Positions 35,514 through 44,573 are shown, counted from the stretch's first letter. The stretch: DNA of 64,000 nucleotides from Polynucleobacter sphagniphilus (GCF_001953355.1 NZ_MPIY01000002.1:59866-123865); one strand, 5' to 3'. The notes: a model not told the origin generated them from the letters alone. Numbers and translations: made by a program.

Positions 35514-35855
35514 ATGTCTACCAAAGCTTCATCACACCATATTGAGCATGGGACCGCAGCATCAAGCACAGATCAATTGGTCGGTGACTTTAAAGCCCTG
35601 ATGACTGACGTAGAGGCTCTAATATTGGCTACTGCTTCCCATTCTGATGGGCCAATTAGCGCTATTCGAGGTAAAGCCCTCGAATCTCTTGCAAGCGCCA
35701 AAGAATCCTTATCTACGGCTCAAGGGCCAATCACTGAGAAGGTAAAAGAGCTTGCTGAGGGCACGGATGATTTTGTGCATCGCAATCCATGGGAGGCAAT
35801 TGGCGTTGCGGCCGGCCTAGGTTTGTTAATTGGTCTTTTCATTAGTCGACGCTAG
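35514..35855 (+). CDS. DUF883 / YqjD-ElaB family protein
   Basis: A 113-residue tail-anchored inner-membrane protein. A soluble helical N-terminal part precedes the DUF883 C-terminus HRNPWEAIGVAAGLGLLIG, a single membrane helix with glycine-zipper spacing, ending in arginines. E. coli YqjD and ElaB bind ribosomes at the membrane in stationary phase. GAAGGATAGGT before the ATG is a good ribosome site. First of a three-gene yqjD-yqjE-yqjK-like set. Confidence 0.87.
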   Translation: MSTKASSHHIEHGTAASSTDQLVGDFKALMTDVEALILATASHSDGPISAIRGKALESLASAKESLSTAQGPITEKVKELAEGTDDFVHRNPWEAIGVAAGLGLLIGLFISRR

Positions 35856-35861
35856 GAATTT

Positions 35862-36230
35862 ATGTCTCAGGAAAATTTGCTGGCATCTCTCAAGGGCCTA
35901 TTTTCTACTGCAGCCTCAATAGCGCAGACACGGTTAGAGCTACTTTCAACAGACGTACAAATTGCTCGTAGCAAATTTATTAGCATCCTGGTGTTGATTC
36001 TCTTTAGCCTTTTCTTTCTATTTTTTGGTTTAGTAATGCTGGCTTTGTTTATTGTGATTTATAGCTGGGAAAGTAATCGGATGTTAGCTTTAGGTCTACT
36101 GACTGGCGGCTTCCTCAGTATTGGGCTGATTTTTTCTTTGATTGTGCTGCGCTCTCTCAAAACCATGCCTAAATTATTCGAGGCAACCATTGCTGAGTTG
36201 GACAAAGATCGTAAGGCGCTTTCTAAATGA
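35862..36230 (+). CDS. Phage-holin-family / YqjE-like membrane protein
   Basis: A 122-residue inner-membrane protein with two long hydrophobic segments (about 45-70 and 78-105) after an amphipathic N-terminus (LKGLFSTAASIAQTRLELLS), the pattern of YqjE / phage-holin superfamily III. Not a true phage gene here: it lies six bases behind the DUF883 gene and overlaps the YqjK-like gene, an envelope-stress set conserved in proteobacteria. Confidence 0.85.
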   Translation: MSQENLLASLKGLFSTAASIAQTRLELLSTDVQIARSKFISILVLILFSLFFLFFGLVMLALFIVIYSWESNRMLALGLLTGGFLSIGLIFSLIVLRSLKTMPKLFEATIAELDKDRKALSK

Positions 36231-36511
36231 TGGCTCAGCAGCTCAGAGCTTTGGAGGGGCGTCGGAATGAGCTCCAGATGCAGGCCGCACATGAACGTGT
36301 GCAACTTGCTATCCATTTTGAGCCTCTTGAAAAGCCGCTGGCATGGGCTGATAAGGGTATTGGCGCAATTTCATTTATTAAAAATACTCCTATCCTTTGG
36401 ACAGGCACCTTTGCTTTGCTTGCCCATTACAAACCCAAGATTGCGAGCAAGGCGCTAGCAGTTGGCTGGGGCGCCATGAAGTTATTAAAGACTACAAAAA
36501 ACTTCATTTAA
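36227..36511 (+). CDS. YqjK-like protein
   Basis: A 94-residue basic protein with an N-terminal amphipathic helix (LEGRRNELQMQAAHERVQLA) and a weak hydrophobic segment near 60-75. Starts at an ATG overlapping the YqjE stop by four bases, or at the second Met. Third member of the yqjDEK-like operon. Function unknown. Converges on apt with 17 bases between. Confidence 0.75.
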   Translation: MMAQQLRALEGRRNELQMQAAHERVQLAIHFEPLEKPLAWADKGIGAISFIKNTPILWTGTFALLAHYKPKIASKALAVGWGAMKLLKTTKNFI

Positions 36512-36528
36512 CTTTTTAGCTTAAATAT

Positions 36529-37047
36529 TTAGACGGTCAGCACTGTCTTATGTTCAATTTGATGTTGATTAAGTAACTGCAAACCATTTAGAAAGCGGAT
36601 TTCTAGTAAAGAGAGTGCGCCAGCAATCCTAAATCCAGCACTTTCAAGTAATTTCTTTGCTGCTACGATGGTTCCTCCGGTGGCTAGTACGTCATCAATG
36701 ATTAAGACTTTTGCATCCGCCGGAAGAGCAGCCTGTTGAAGTTCCAATGAATCATTGCCATACTCAAGGCCAAATGATTGCCGATGGCTCGCCTGGGGTA
36801 ACTTATTTGGCTTTCTAGCGAGAGCTAAACCTTTTTGGTTGCGGTAGGCTAGGGCGCTCGCAAAAATAAAACCACGCGATTCAATACCCAAAATATGACT
36901 AAATTCAAATTCCAGTGCCAGTAAACTCATTTGATCAATCGCATGCTGAAAGGCGATGGAGTTTGCTAATAATGGCGAAATGTCTCTAAAAAATATCCCG
37001 GGCTTCGGAAAATCTGGCACTACCGGTAGATAATCAATTAAATTCAT
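36529..37047 (-). CDS. apt: Adenine phosphoribosyltransferase
   Basis: Salvages adenine with PRPP to AMP. It is 172 residues from the ATG at 37047; a longer frame to 37068 would run into the divergent gene. It shows VPDFPKPGIFFRDISPLL at the N-terminus, GIESRGFIFASALA near 60, and the PRPP-binding VLIIDDVLATGGTI near 122-135. Start codons of this gene and the divergent nucleosidase are only 11 bases apart. The pair is functionally matched, because the nucleosidase releases the adenine that Apt re-uses. Confidence 0.94.
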   Translation of the reverse strand: MNLIDYLPVVPDFPKPGIFFRDISPLLANSIAFQHAIDQMSLLALEFEFSHILGIESRGFIFASALAYRNQKGLALARKPNKLPQASHRQSFGLEYGNDSLELQQAALPADAKVLIIDDVLATGGTIVAAKKLLESAGFRIAGALSLLEIRFLNGLQLLNQHQIEHKTVLTV

Positions 37048-37058
37048 GCTTATAGAAT

Positions 37059-37619
37059 ATGAAAACACAATTACTCATTATTACCGCATTAGAGTCTGAG
37101 CTCAAGCGTGATGCACTTCCGAGAAACGTCGAAGTGATTTACTGTGGGATCGGTAAGATCAATGCAGCAATTGCGAGCGTCAAAGCCATTACGCAGTTTG
37201 AGCCAGCTCATATCATTAATTTTGGGACTGCTGGCAAAGTAAATACGAAGCTATTTGGGTTGATTGAGATTGGTAAAGTCATCCAGCGCGATATGCTGAC
37301 CGAACCTTTAGCGCCCCGTGGAAAAACGCCATTTTGTGATCATCCGCATGAACACTATTCATTGGGCGGCCAGTATTGCTGTGGAACGGGTGATAGTTTT
37401 GTTACTGCTCATGATCCGTGGCTGAATGACAAACAAATTGATGTAGTTGATATGGAATTATTTGCAATTGCAGCTGTCGCCCATCAATTTAACGTACCAT
37501 GGAAATCTTTTAAGTACATCACTGATGATGCAAATGAACATGCTGGAACGGACTGGCAGAAAAAAGTTCATCACGGCCAAGAACTTTTTTTAGATAAATT
37601 ACATTCTCTTTTGATGTGA
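37059..37619 (+). CDS. MTA/SAH nucleosidase family protein
   Basis: A 186-residue phosphorylase-superfamily (PNP/UDP) protein, short for MTA/SAH nucleosidase (about 230). It shows LIITALESEL at the N-terminus, GIGKINAAI, HIINFGTAGKV, and the ligand-binding VVDMELFAIAAVAHQF with the purine-site DMEL. The conserved aspartate region near the end reads FKYITDDANEHAG. Cleavage of methylthioadenosine or adenosylhomocysteine to free adenine fits the divergent apt gene. A decayed homologous C-terminus is found at 15680-15841. Confidence 0.86.
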   Translation: MKTQLLIITALESELKRDALPRNVEVIYCGIGKINAAIASVKAITQFEPAHIINFGTAGKVNTKLFGLIEIGKVIQRDMLTEPLAPRGKTPFCDHPHEHYSLGGQYCCGTGDSFVTAHDPWLNDKQIDVVDMELFAIAAVAHQFNVPWKSFKYITDDANEHAGTDWQKKVHHGQELFLDKLHSLLM

Positions 37620-37634
37620 TGATTGATCTGGATC

Positions 37635-38543
37635 CTATAAACCAGGCCCCCAGCGATACTGCCAGGATAGGCCTAACAAATCAAAGCTATTGTTTGTTCT
37701 AGATGAAATACCTGTGCTAGCTGATAAGCGAATCGCATTGTGCTTATCGATTGGGTAGGAGAAGGTGCTGCCGAAGCGCCAATTTTCTTGTGAGCCATTG
37801 ATTGGGGTGCCATTTACAAAAGCTTGGCCGCCAATAAAGTAGGTGGTGTCAATTGATAACCATGCGGTGGATGGAAAATAATAAATGACATGCGTTTGAG
37901 TGGAGTAAATCGGGTTTTCTGAGAATGTATTGCTACCAATATAACTCGTATTGCTGGTAAAAATAGTTGCCGCACCTTCTAATTCAAGCCGCCAGGGCCC
38001 AATCGCCTGTGATGCACCAACCCCTGGTTGAATAAACCAGCGATTAGCACCGACATTAATCAGTTGTTGATTGCTATAACTACCCCATGGAATGGAGGCA
38101 TTGAGACTGGCGCCGACAATTAAATCCTGTTGATAGCTTTTGAATTCTTCACTATCGAGAGCGGGGGCACCATATAAATTGATGGAGGCCTTGAGAACAG
38201 GGTCTGAAAATCCGTTCGCAGAGGCATTGATAGTTTGACTATTAACGTTTTTAGATCCCGTTAATTCAGCATAGGGAATAATGAGACTTATTTTTCCGGA
38301 CTGTCCGTTGATATCCAGAATATGGGTAAAACTAGTAACTTCGCTGGTGAGGGTATAGGAGCCGCTAGAAGCTTGGGCTATTCCAGCGCTAGCAAAATTA
38401 AGGCCAATAGGCGCGTTAGAGTATGCGCGCGCCTCAATTTCTTGCCCGAACGTCGCGCCATAATATAGAGCTAATGTCCACCAAACACAAACTTGGAATA
38501 GTGTGCTCACAGCTACTTGGTTTTTTCTGAAGCCGGACGCCAC
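37635..38543 (-). CDS. MetA-pathway-of-phenol-degradation family outer-membrane protein
   Basis: A 302-residue exported protein. The long N-terminal signal anchor ends near ATFGQE. The mature part is beta-rich, with family features ARAYSNAPIGLNFASAGIA near 40, IPYAELTGS, ASINLYGAPAL, and a C-terminal barrel end LLGLSWQYRWGPGL. The family (Phenol_MetA_deg) comprises FadL-like outer-membrane channels often near aromatic degradation genes; none are next to it here. It starts with GTG immediately after the stop of the upstream membrane-protein gene, so the two are coupled. Confidence 0.8.
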   Translation of the reverse strand: MASGFRKNQVAVSTLFQVCVWWTLALYYGATFGQEIEARAYSNAPIGLNFASAGIAQASSGSYTLTSEVTSFTHILDINGQSGKISLIIPYAELTGSKNVNSQTINASANGFSDPVLKASINLYGAPALDSEEFKSYQQDLIVGASLNASIPWGSYSNQQLINVGANRWFIQPGVGASQAIGPWRLELEGAATIFTSNTSYIGSNTFSENPIYSTQTHVIYYFPSTAWLSIDTTYFIGGQAFVNGTPINGSQENWRFGSTFSYPIDKHNAIRLSASTGISSRTNNSFDLLGLSWQYRWGPGL

Positions 38544-39074
38544 TTATTTTGACGGGCTGCCAAATAGAATTTCAGAGGTTTCGCTTGCTCCAAGCGCCTT
38601 TTTAAGGCCGATGAAAATCAAGTAAGGCCAAATAATGAGCCAATAAACAATCGATAGGGCAAGAATATGGAGTGGATAACCATGACCAAAGTTATTTAGG
38701 GAGCTAATAAAACTTTCGCCATGAAAGAGTCCTTCAACTCCCGCTTCTACAAAGCTCAGCGCAATCACGATGACGAGATAAGTTATTGATTTTTTGAAGA
38801 GCACATTGAAAATGCCTTTGCTCTTATTAATTACGATTGGGTAAATCGCCTGACCGATCAACATAAACTTGGCACAAATTCCGGCCTTGATGAATGCCAA
38901 GCCAAATACTTCTAGTGGTATTGGATCCTTATGCATAGTAGTAAGCGCTAAAAAGGCGAGGGCGCAAAACCAAGAGGCTAGGTACAGTGTCAGATAAAAA
39001 GCTTTCTTTGCCTCCGCTTCCGCACTTGCTTTAAATAGGCTAATTTTGCTGGGTTTTGGGGGGCTTGAGCTCAT
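38544..39074 (-). CDS. Integral membrane protein, four predicted helices
   Basis: A 176-residue protein with a polar, lysine-rich N-terminus and four hydrophobic segments at about 25-46, 58-80, 95-113 and 130-155. I do not recognise the family. The stop codon is directly followed by the GTG start of the MetA-type outer-membrane protein gene, which suggests the two work together across the envelope. Confidence 0.72.
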   Translation of the reverse strand: MSSSPPKPSKISLFKASAEAEAKKAFYLTLYLASWFCALAFLALTTMHKDPIPLEVFGLAFIKAGICAKFMLIGQAIYPIVINKSKGIFNVLFKKSITYLVIVIALSFVEAGVEGLFHGESFISSLNNFGHGYPLHILALSIVYWLIIWPYLIFIGLKKALGASETSEILFGSPSK

Positions 39075-39179
39075 CAGGTCATTGTAAGTGACTGATAAAA
39101 ATAGATAAAGCGCAGTTTTAGTCTTTTAGGCAGGCTTCATAAGCCTTCTGCAGAAAATATCAGAATCCACTAGAATTAC

Positions 39180-39191
39180 TTGACTAGTCAA
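39180..39191 (+). promoter_or_regulatory. Perfect palindrome upstream of marR-emr operon
   Basis: TTGACTAGTCAA is a perfect 12-bp palindrome, 14 bases before the MarR-family start codon, where an autorepressor would block transcription start. TAGAAT at 39171-39176 may be the -10 box. MarR operators are typically such short palindromes. Confidence 0.6.
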
Positions 39192-39205
39192 CTAATTGAA
39201 TCAAT

Positions 39206-39685
39206 ATGCCTCTCACAGAGCCGCAATTCTATAAACCAGAAAGCTACACGCCACATGGTAGTTTGGTTTACCTTATGCTGAGAAACAAATCGGTTTATCA
39301 GCGTATTGCAGATATCAGCTTGTCTGACTTGGGCGTTACTGCTGCTCAGATGAGTGTATTAATGATGGTTGCTCACAATGAAGAGCCAACCATTTCATCC
39401 ATTTCACAGCTACTTGGAATTCATGCTGCTGCAACCGTACGCATGATTCATAAGCTTGAATCAATGGAGTTGATTAAAAAAATACAGTCTGATTCAGATA
39501 AGCGTGTGTTTCATTTGTCTCTCACTCAGTCGGGATCTAAGCTTGCTAAACGCATTCCTGAGCGCCTATGTGGACTACTCAATCGCTCATTGATGGGCTT
39601 TACGCATGCTGAGTTTGATCAATTCAAAGATTTCTTGCTGAGAATTGAAAAGAACAATGCGTTGCAATTAAAGGATCTTTCATGA
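39206..39685 (+). CDS. MarR-family transcriptional regulator
   Basis: A 159-residue winged-helix repressor. Recognition helix region at about 60-95 (TISSISQLLGIHAAATVRMI), wing with SDSDKRVFHLSLT, and a long C-terminal dimerisation helix. As in E. coli emrRAB, it heads an operon for a tripartite multidrug pump, so it should repress the operon until a hydrophobic drug-like ligand binds. Its stop overlaps the next start in ATGA. Confidence 0.9.
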   Translation: MPLTEPQFYKPESYTPHGSLVYLMLRNKSVYQRIADISLSDLGVTAAQMSVLMMVAHNEEPTISSISQLLGIHAAATVRMIHKLESMELIKKIQSDSDKRVFHLSLTQSGSKLAKRIPERLCGLLNRSLMGFTHAEFDQFKDFLLRIEKNNALQLKDLS

Positions 39686-41112
39686 TTCATTCAATAAGTA
39701 AGAATATGCGAAATATTTTGATCATTGGTTTTGCTCTGCTGTTATCTTCTTGCGCTCTTTTTCCAAGGGATAGCTTGCCTGAACAGGCGATTAAGCCGCT
39801 TGAGCAACTGGAGCCGCAATTAGATACGAAAGCCAGCCAAATTAGCGATGAGTGGTGGAAAGCGTTTGGAGATCCACAGTTAAATCGGCTGATCTCCTTG
39901 GGGCTTAAGAATTCACCAAGCCTGGAGACTTCAGGCGCAAGGATTGTTGCTGCGCAAGCTATGCTTGACACTGAGAAAGCGGCTTTCTTGCCCCAAATTG
40001 GTGTAAGTGGTCAGCTTGATCGTGAGCAGCTTTCGCAGAACTATATTTTTGTGCCGGGCATGCCGGTCTATACGGGTTATGGATTGGCCAGCGCTTCACT
40101 AAATTGGTCAATCGACATATGGGGTAAGCAGAAAAAGTATTTCGATGCAGCCAAGAATCAAGTCATTGCTGCTCAAGCAAATTATCGAGCCTCCCAGTTA
40201 CTACTCGCTACAACGATTGCTAGAATTTATCTCGATTACGATCGCATGACTCAGGCCCGGGCCTTATTTACCCGAGATGCAGACTTAAAAAAATCCCTCT
40301 ATCAAATAGCACGCGATAAACAGCGTACTGGCTTGGCGGATGCAATTCAAGTAAATCAGCGCCAAGTCGAATTTGAAACTGCAGAGGCCAACTTAAGTCA
40401 GGCTAATTTAGGTGTGAAGATGTTGCAACATCAACTGGCTGCTTTGGTTCAAGAGGGTCCGTCATGGGGTGAGACTCTAAATGCCCCAACGCTTAAGGTC
40501 GTGGGACTTGGTTTACCTGAGGTGATTCCCTCTAACTTACTTGAAAGAAGGCCTGATTTACAGGCCCTGCTTAGTCAAATAGATGTAGCGAAACTTCAAT
40601 TAGATGGAGCTAAGCTAGAGTATTTGCCCGATGTCAACCTGGCTGGTTTTATTGGCGTCCAATCGTTTGGTATTTCTCAGCTCTTTAACAGTAGAAGCCA
40701 GCAATTCAGTATTGGACCTGCAATTAGCCTGCCTATATTCGATGGTGGCGCAATAGCAGCAAATATTACGGGCAAGGAATCTGCCCGCAATCAGGCGATT
40801 GCTAATTATCAAGAGCAGTTGGTGCAGGCCTTACGAGATGTCGCTGATGGTGTTGGCTCCATGAGAAGTAGTCAGGCTAATTTTGAGAGCTATAAGACCA
40901 CCTTTCAAAGTGCAAAATCAAATTATGAGATTGCTCGTCAGCGTGCAAAGGTAGGCATTAGCTCGCAAGAAGCAGTATTAACTACGGAACAATCCTATCT
41001 AGCTCAGGGCCAAAATTTTGCTGATGCTAAAGCCAAAATGCTTACTGCCAATGTTGTCTTGGTGCAGGCGTTAGGCGGATCCTATTTACAACATTCTAAA
41101 AAATCAGATTAA
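39682..41112 (+). CDS. NodT-family outer-membrane efflux lipoprotein
   Basis: A 476-residue TolC-like outer-membrane factor. Signal and lipobox LLSSC (Cys near 24), then two OEP repeats with long helical hairpins (residues 60-260 and 280-470), including DEWWKAFGDPQLNRLI and LLERRPDLQALLSQI of the NodT/OprM type. The start at 39682 has AAGGAT upstream. Forms the outer channel for the EmrAB-type pump encoded next. Presence of its own outer-membrane factor in the operon differs from E. coli emrAB, which uses TolC. Confidence 0.9.
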   Translation: MIHSISKNMRNILIIGFALLLSSCALFPRDSLPEQAIKPLEQLEPQLDTKASQISDEWWKAFGDPQLNRLISLGLKNSPSLETSGARIVAAQAMLDTEKAAFLPQIGVSGQLDREQLSQNYIFVPGMPVYTGYGLASASLNWSIDIWGKQKKYFDAAKNQVIAAQANYRASQLLLATTIARIYLDYDRMTQARALFTRDADLKKSLYQIARDKQRTGLADAIQVNQRQVEFETAEANLSQANLGVKMLQHQLAALVQEGPSWGETLNAPTLKVVGLGLPEVIPSNLLERRPDLQALLSQIDVAKLQLDGAKLEYLPDVNLAGFIGVQSFGISQLFNSRSQQFSIGPAISLPIFDGGAIAANITGKESARNQAIANYQEQLVQALRDVADGVGSMRSSQANFESYKTTFQSAKSNYEIARQRAKVGISSQEAVLTTEQSYLAQGQNFADAKAKMLTANVVLVQALGGSYLQHSKKSD

Positions 41113-41134
41113 CACTTCATATAAAGAAATCTTT

Positions 41135-42103
41135 ATGGAAAACGCTTCAGAAAATTCAACGTTTAATCGACCAAAAGCATTTAAGATCTTTGCAGCTATT
41201 TTGCTTGCAGTCGTTGCGATTGGTTTACTCTATTGGCTCATTTTTGGCCGCAACTCTGAGTCGACCGATGATGCTTACGTCAGCGGCTCTCAGGTCCAAG
41301 TGGTGTCCCAGATTGAGGGAGCTATTGCTTCGGTGAACATTTCCGAAACGCAATCGGTAAAAGAGGGTCAGACCCTTTTTAAAATTGATCCAACTGAGGT
41401 CAAAATAGCTTCGGAGAAAGCCGATATAGATTTGCTCAATGCGTATTCGGATTACCAGAAACGTAGCGCGCTCGAGGGTGATGCAGCGGTTTCAAAAGAA
41501 GAGCTTGAGCATAGCCACTTGGCATTATTAAAAGCCATTGCGAATGCTCGTCAAGCTTATGTCAATGTATTGCGCACTAATGTACAAAGTCCACTAGCTG
41601 GCGTTGTGGCAAAGCGCTACGCCCAAGTTGGGCAAAGGGTTGCTCCCGGCACCGAATTAACACTGATTGTAGAAAATCATGAGATTTGGGTGGATGCCAA
41701 TTTTAAAGAAGACCAACTAAAAAATATTCGCGTAGGGCAGAGTGCAAAATTAGAATCTGATGTTTACGGCTCCAAGATTGAATACCACGGGACTGTAATG
41801 GGCTTTGCTCCAGGAACTGGATCCACATTGGCTTTGTTGCCTCCTCAAAATGCGACTGGTAATTGGGTCAAAGTGGTTCAACGCCTACCAGTCCGTATCG
41901 CCTTAGACCCGAAGGATCTAAAAGACTATCCATTGCATATTGGCCTATCGATGTATACAACGGTTGACACCAGCAATACTGCTGGATTACCTTTGCAGGC
42001 GATGGAGGGTGGCCCAATTAGCGAGACAAGCATTTATCAGAAGCAATTTGATGAAGCGCAAAAGCATATTGAATCACTGATACATCCACACAGCAAAAAA
42101 TAA
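41135..42103 (+). CDS. HlyD/EmrA-family membrane fusion protein
   Basis: Periplasmic adaptor of 322 residues with one N-terminal membrane helix (about 16-40). The first lipoyl half contains STDDAYVSGSQVQVVSQI and KEGQTLFKIDP, and the second PLAGVVAKRYAQVGQRVAPG. A beta-barrel domain follows. The alpha-helical hairpin between the lipoyl halves is only about 60 residues, much shorter than in EmrA (about 390 residues in total). It links the DHA2 pump to the NodT channel. Confidence 0.9.
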   Translation: MENASENSTFNRPKAFKIFAAILLAVVAIGLLYWLIFGRNSESTDDAYVSGSQVQVVSQIEGAIASVNISETQSVKEGQTLFKIDPTEVKIASEKADIDLLNAYSDYQKRSALEGDAAVSKEELEHSHLALLKAIANARQAYVNVLRTNVQSPLAGVVAKRYAQVGQRVAPGTELTLIVENHEIWVDANFKEDQLKNIRVGQSAKLESDVYGSKIEYHGTVMGFAPGTGSTLALLPPQNATGNWVKVVQRLPVRIALDPKDLKDYPLHIGLSMYTTVDTSNTAGLPLQAMEGGPISETSIYQKQFDEAQKHIESLIHPHSKK

Positions 42104-42111
42104 GTAAATAT

Positions 42112-43647
42112 ATGTCAGCCAATCATCAGCTGGAGCCTTTGCACGGTTATAAATTAGTGCTGGGCACCTTAGCCTTGGCATTAGGCTCCTTCATGAATGT
42201 GTTAGATATGTCGATTGCAAACGTGGCATTACCAACTATTGCGGGCGACTTTGCAGTGAGTCCAACGCAGGGTACTTGGGTCATTACGTCATATGCAGTA
42301 AGTGAAGCAATCTTTTTGCCTTTAACCGGTTTTCTTTCTAAACGTATCGGTGAGGTTCGCCAGTTCTTATTTGCAACGATGCTCTTTACACTTGCATCGA
42401 TGCTGTGCGGAATCTCACCAAGCTTTCAGTTTTTAATTGTGGCGCGTATTTTGCAGGGCGTAGTTGGGGCGTCAATGATTCCGCTTTCGCAAGCCTTGCT
42501 CATGAAATCCTTTCCTCCCAATAAACGAGGGATGGCCTTAGGAATATGGGCCACTACTACGGTGGTTGCGCCGGTTCTAGGGCCTTTAATTGGTGGTTGG
42601 CTGACTGATAATTTAGTCTGGCGCTGGGCTTTTTATATTAATTTACCTTTCGGAATATTGAGCGCCTATTTAGTCTATTGGCTCATGGGCGCACCAAAGC
42701 CAGAGCCCTCCAAAGAGAAGATTGATATTGTAGGCATTGCTTTGCTAGTTGCAGCTGTCTCATCCATGCAGATTGCGCTTGATAAGGGTAGTGAGTTAGA
42801 TTGGCTTTCTTCTCCATTCATTACTTTTTTAGCAATCGTATCCAGTATTTCTTGGATCTCTTTTGTCTTATGGGAGCTCGGAGAGAGACACCCTATTGTT
42901 GACCTGCGTTTATTTAAGTTAATTAACTTTCGCATGTCCGCCATATGCTTAGGCCTAGGATCTTTTGCTTTTTATATCTACATTGTGATTGGCCCCTTGT
43001 GGTTGCAAACACAATTGGGCTATACGGCGTTTAATGCCGGTAAGGTGATGGCCATTACAGGTGTCTTGGCTCTATTTTGTGGACCCTTATTTGGCGCTAA
43101 TATTCATCGCGTGGATGCGCGTATTATTGCCAGCGTTGGGTTTTCAGCCATGGCGATTGGTTGCTGGATGGCGGCAAACTTTACAACTGGCGTCGATGAG
43201 AAGACCTTGATGCTGGCACGTGTCATTATGGGTGTAGGTATTGCTGGTTTCTTTATGCCGATGTCAGCCATCTCGATGTCACAGCTTAAGGGCCATCAAA
43301 TTGCCTCAGGCTCTGGCATCTCTAATTTCTTACGAAATGTTGGCGCCAGTGTGGGTACCGCAGTATCTACGACCCTTTGGCAAGATAATGCGATTCGTCA
43401 TCATGCCAACCTCACCGAGCACGTTCAATTGGCTAACCCAGCCTACAGCGAATTTTCACAAAAAGCGCTGCAATTGGGCTTTACTGAGATGCAAAAAAAT
43501 GCCTATATGGATTATTTGGTTAACTCTCAGGCGTATATGCTTTCAACCAACCAACTGATGCTGCTGGCTGCCGTCATATTGGTGCTGCTCATGCCATTGA
43601 TTTGGTTTGCGAAACCACCATTTGCATCTGGTAAAGGCGCACACTAA
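42112..43647 (+). CDS. DHA2-family MFS drug efflux transporter (EmrB-like)
   Basis: A 511-residue 14-helix major facilitator. LDMSIANVALPTIAGD in helix 1 with the conserved aspartate, WVITSYAVSEAIFLPLTGFL in helix 2, and motif C-like GIWATTTVVAPVLGPLIGGW in helix 5 mark the drug/proton antiporter DHA2 group. Last gene of the marR-oprM-emrA-emrB-type operon, eight bases after the adaptor. Expected to export hydrophobic toxicants or weak acids by proton antiport. Confidence 0.92.
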   Translation: MSANHQLEPLHGYKLVLGTLALALGSFMNVLDMSIANVALPTIAGDFAVSPTQGTWVITSYAVSEAIFLPLTGFLSKRIGEVRQFLFATMLFTLASMLCGISPSFQFLIVARILQGVVGASMIPLSQALLMKSFPPNKRGMALGIWATTTVVAPVLGPLIGGWLTDNLVWRWAFYINLPFGILSAYLVYWLMGAPKPEPSKEKIDIVGIALLVAAVSSMQIALDKGSELDWLSSPFITFLAIVSSISWISFVLWELGERHPIVDLRLFKLINFRMSAICLGLGSFAFYIYIVIGPLWLQTQLGYTAFNAGKVMAITGVLALFCGPLFGANIHRVDARIIASVGFSAMAIGCWMAANFTTGVDEKTLMLARVIMGVGIAGFFMPMSAISMSQLKGHQIASGSGISNFLRNVGASVGTAVSTTLWQDNAIRHHANLTEHVQLANPAYSEFSQKALQLGFTEMQKNAYMDYLVNSQAYMLSTNQLMLLAAVILVLLMPLIWFAKPPFASGKGAH

Positions 43648-43676
43648 TAGCTCAATCATCAATTGAGAGTGCCGCC

Positions 43677-44552
43677 TTATTTTTCCAAGGGTAGGGAGGT
43701 GGGGTAAAACTCAAACATGTGCCACAAAGGTCCCGGTCCTTCACCAATGCTCAAAAATTTACCGGCTTCTAGACCTGCCTCAACATAAGAAATTGCTTTG
43801 GCTACCGCATGCGTGAGTTCATGGCCATCCGCTAGGTAGGTGGCAATTGCAGATGCGAGAGAGCAACCCGTTCCATGCGTATTAGCGGTAGTAATTCGAT
43901 CATGTTTGAATTCTTTTGAGAGGACTACTTCTAGATTATCGTCGATGCTGCGCCACATTAAGTAATCAGTTATTTGTGTATGCGTTGCATCCAGATGCCC
44001 GCCTTTAATGAGGACTGCTTGTGGACCCATCTCCAACAGTTCTTGTGCGGCTAATTTAAAGTCATTTGGAGAGTTTAAATCGCGGCCCAATAAAAGTGAG
44101 GCCTCGTCTAGGTTCGGCGTAATGATGCTGGCGATTGGAAAGAGCTCCTTCATCATGGCTTGGGCAGTATCGTCACCACCCAAGCTCGCTCCAGATGTGG
44201 CTCGCAAAACGGGATCCAAGACAATCTTCTTCATTCCATGGCGACGCAAAGCAATTGCTACCGTGTGAACAATTTCTGGGCTGGCTAACATTCCGATTTT
44301 GACAATATCAGCGCCAATATCCAGAAGGACGGCGTCTATTTGAGCTTCTATGACATCCAGATCGATATCCTGGATTCGCGTAACGCCCAGAGTATTTTGG
44401 GCTGTGATGGCTGTGACGACCGATAGGCCATAGCCACCCAGGGATGTGATCACTTTGAGATCTGCCTGAACACCCGCGCCACCACCGCTATCAGACCCTG
44501 CAATGGTCAGTACTTTGGGGATCTGTATAGAAGTAGGGGAAGTCGTTTTCAT
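43677..44552 (-). CDS. thiD: Hydroxymethylpyrimidine / phosphomethylpyrimidine kinase
   Basis: Phosphorylates HMP and HMP-P to HMP-PP for thiamine synthesis. It is 291 residues. Substrate-binding TIAGSDSGGGAGVQADLK at the N-terminus, the KIGMLAS block, LDPVLRATSGASL, and the ATP-site DRITTANTHGTGCSLASAIA are all present. It stands apart from the thiC operon, separated by tRNA-Asn and a gene of unknown function, and reads toward emrB. Confidence 0.94.
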   Translation of the reverse strand: MKTTSPTSIQIPKVLTIAGSDSGGGAGVQADLKVITSLGGYGLSVVTAITAQNTLGVTRIQDIDLDVIEAQIDAVLLDIGADIVKIGMLASPEIVHTVAIALRRHGMKKIVLDPVLRATSGASLGGDDTAQAMMKELFPIASIITPNLDEASLLLGRDLNSPNDFKLAAQELLEMGPQAVLIKGGHLDATHTQITDYLMWRSIDDNLEVVLSKEFKHDRITTANTHGTGCSLASAIATYLADGHELTHAVAKAISYVEAGLEAGKFLSIGEGPGPLWHMFEFYPTSLPLEK

Positions 44553-44557
44553 TTTGC

Positions 44558-44563
44558 TATAAT
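44558..44563 (+). promoter_or_regulatory. Extended -10 promoter of tRNA-Asn
   Basis: A perfect TATAAT preceded by TGC (extended -10) stands ten bases before the tRNA, within the upstream end of the thiD leader. No good -35 box is visible, which the extended -10 could compensate for. Confidence 0.6.
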
Positions 44564-44573
44564 ATTCGCTTAT

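Noticed and set aside
35862..36230. Holin-like protein as evidence for a prophage
   Set aside because: Neighbours are DUF883 and YqjK-like genes, a conserved envelope set. No other phage gene is near.
43650..43670. Inverted repeat CTCAAT-ATTGAG between emrB and thiD as a terminator
   Set aside because: The stem is short and AT-rich and no T run follows on either strand.
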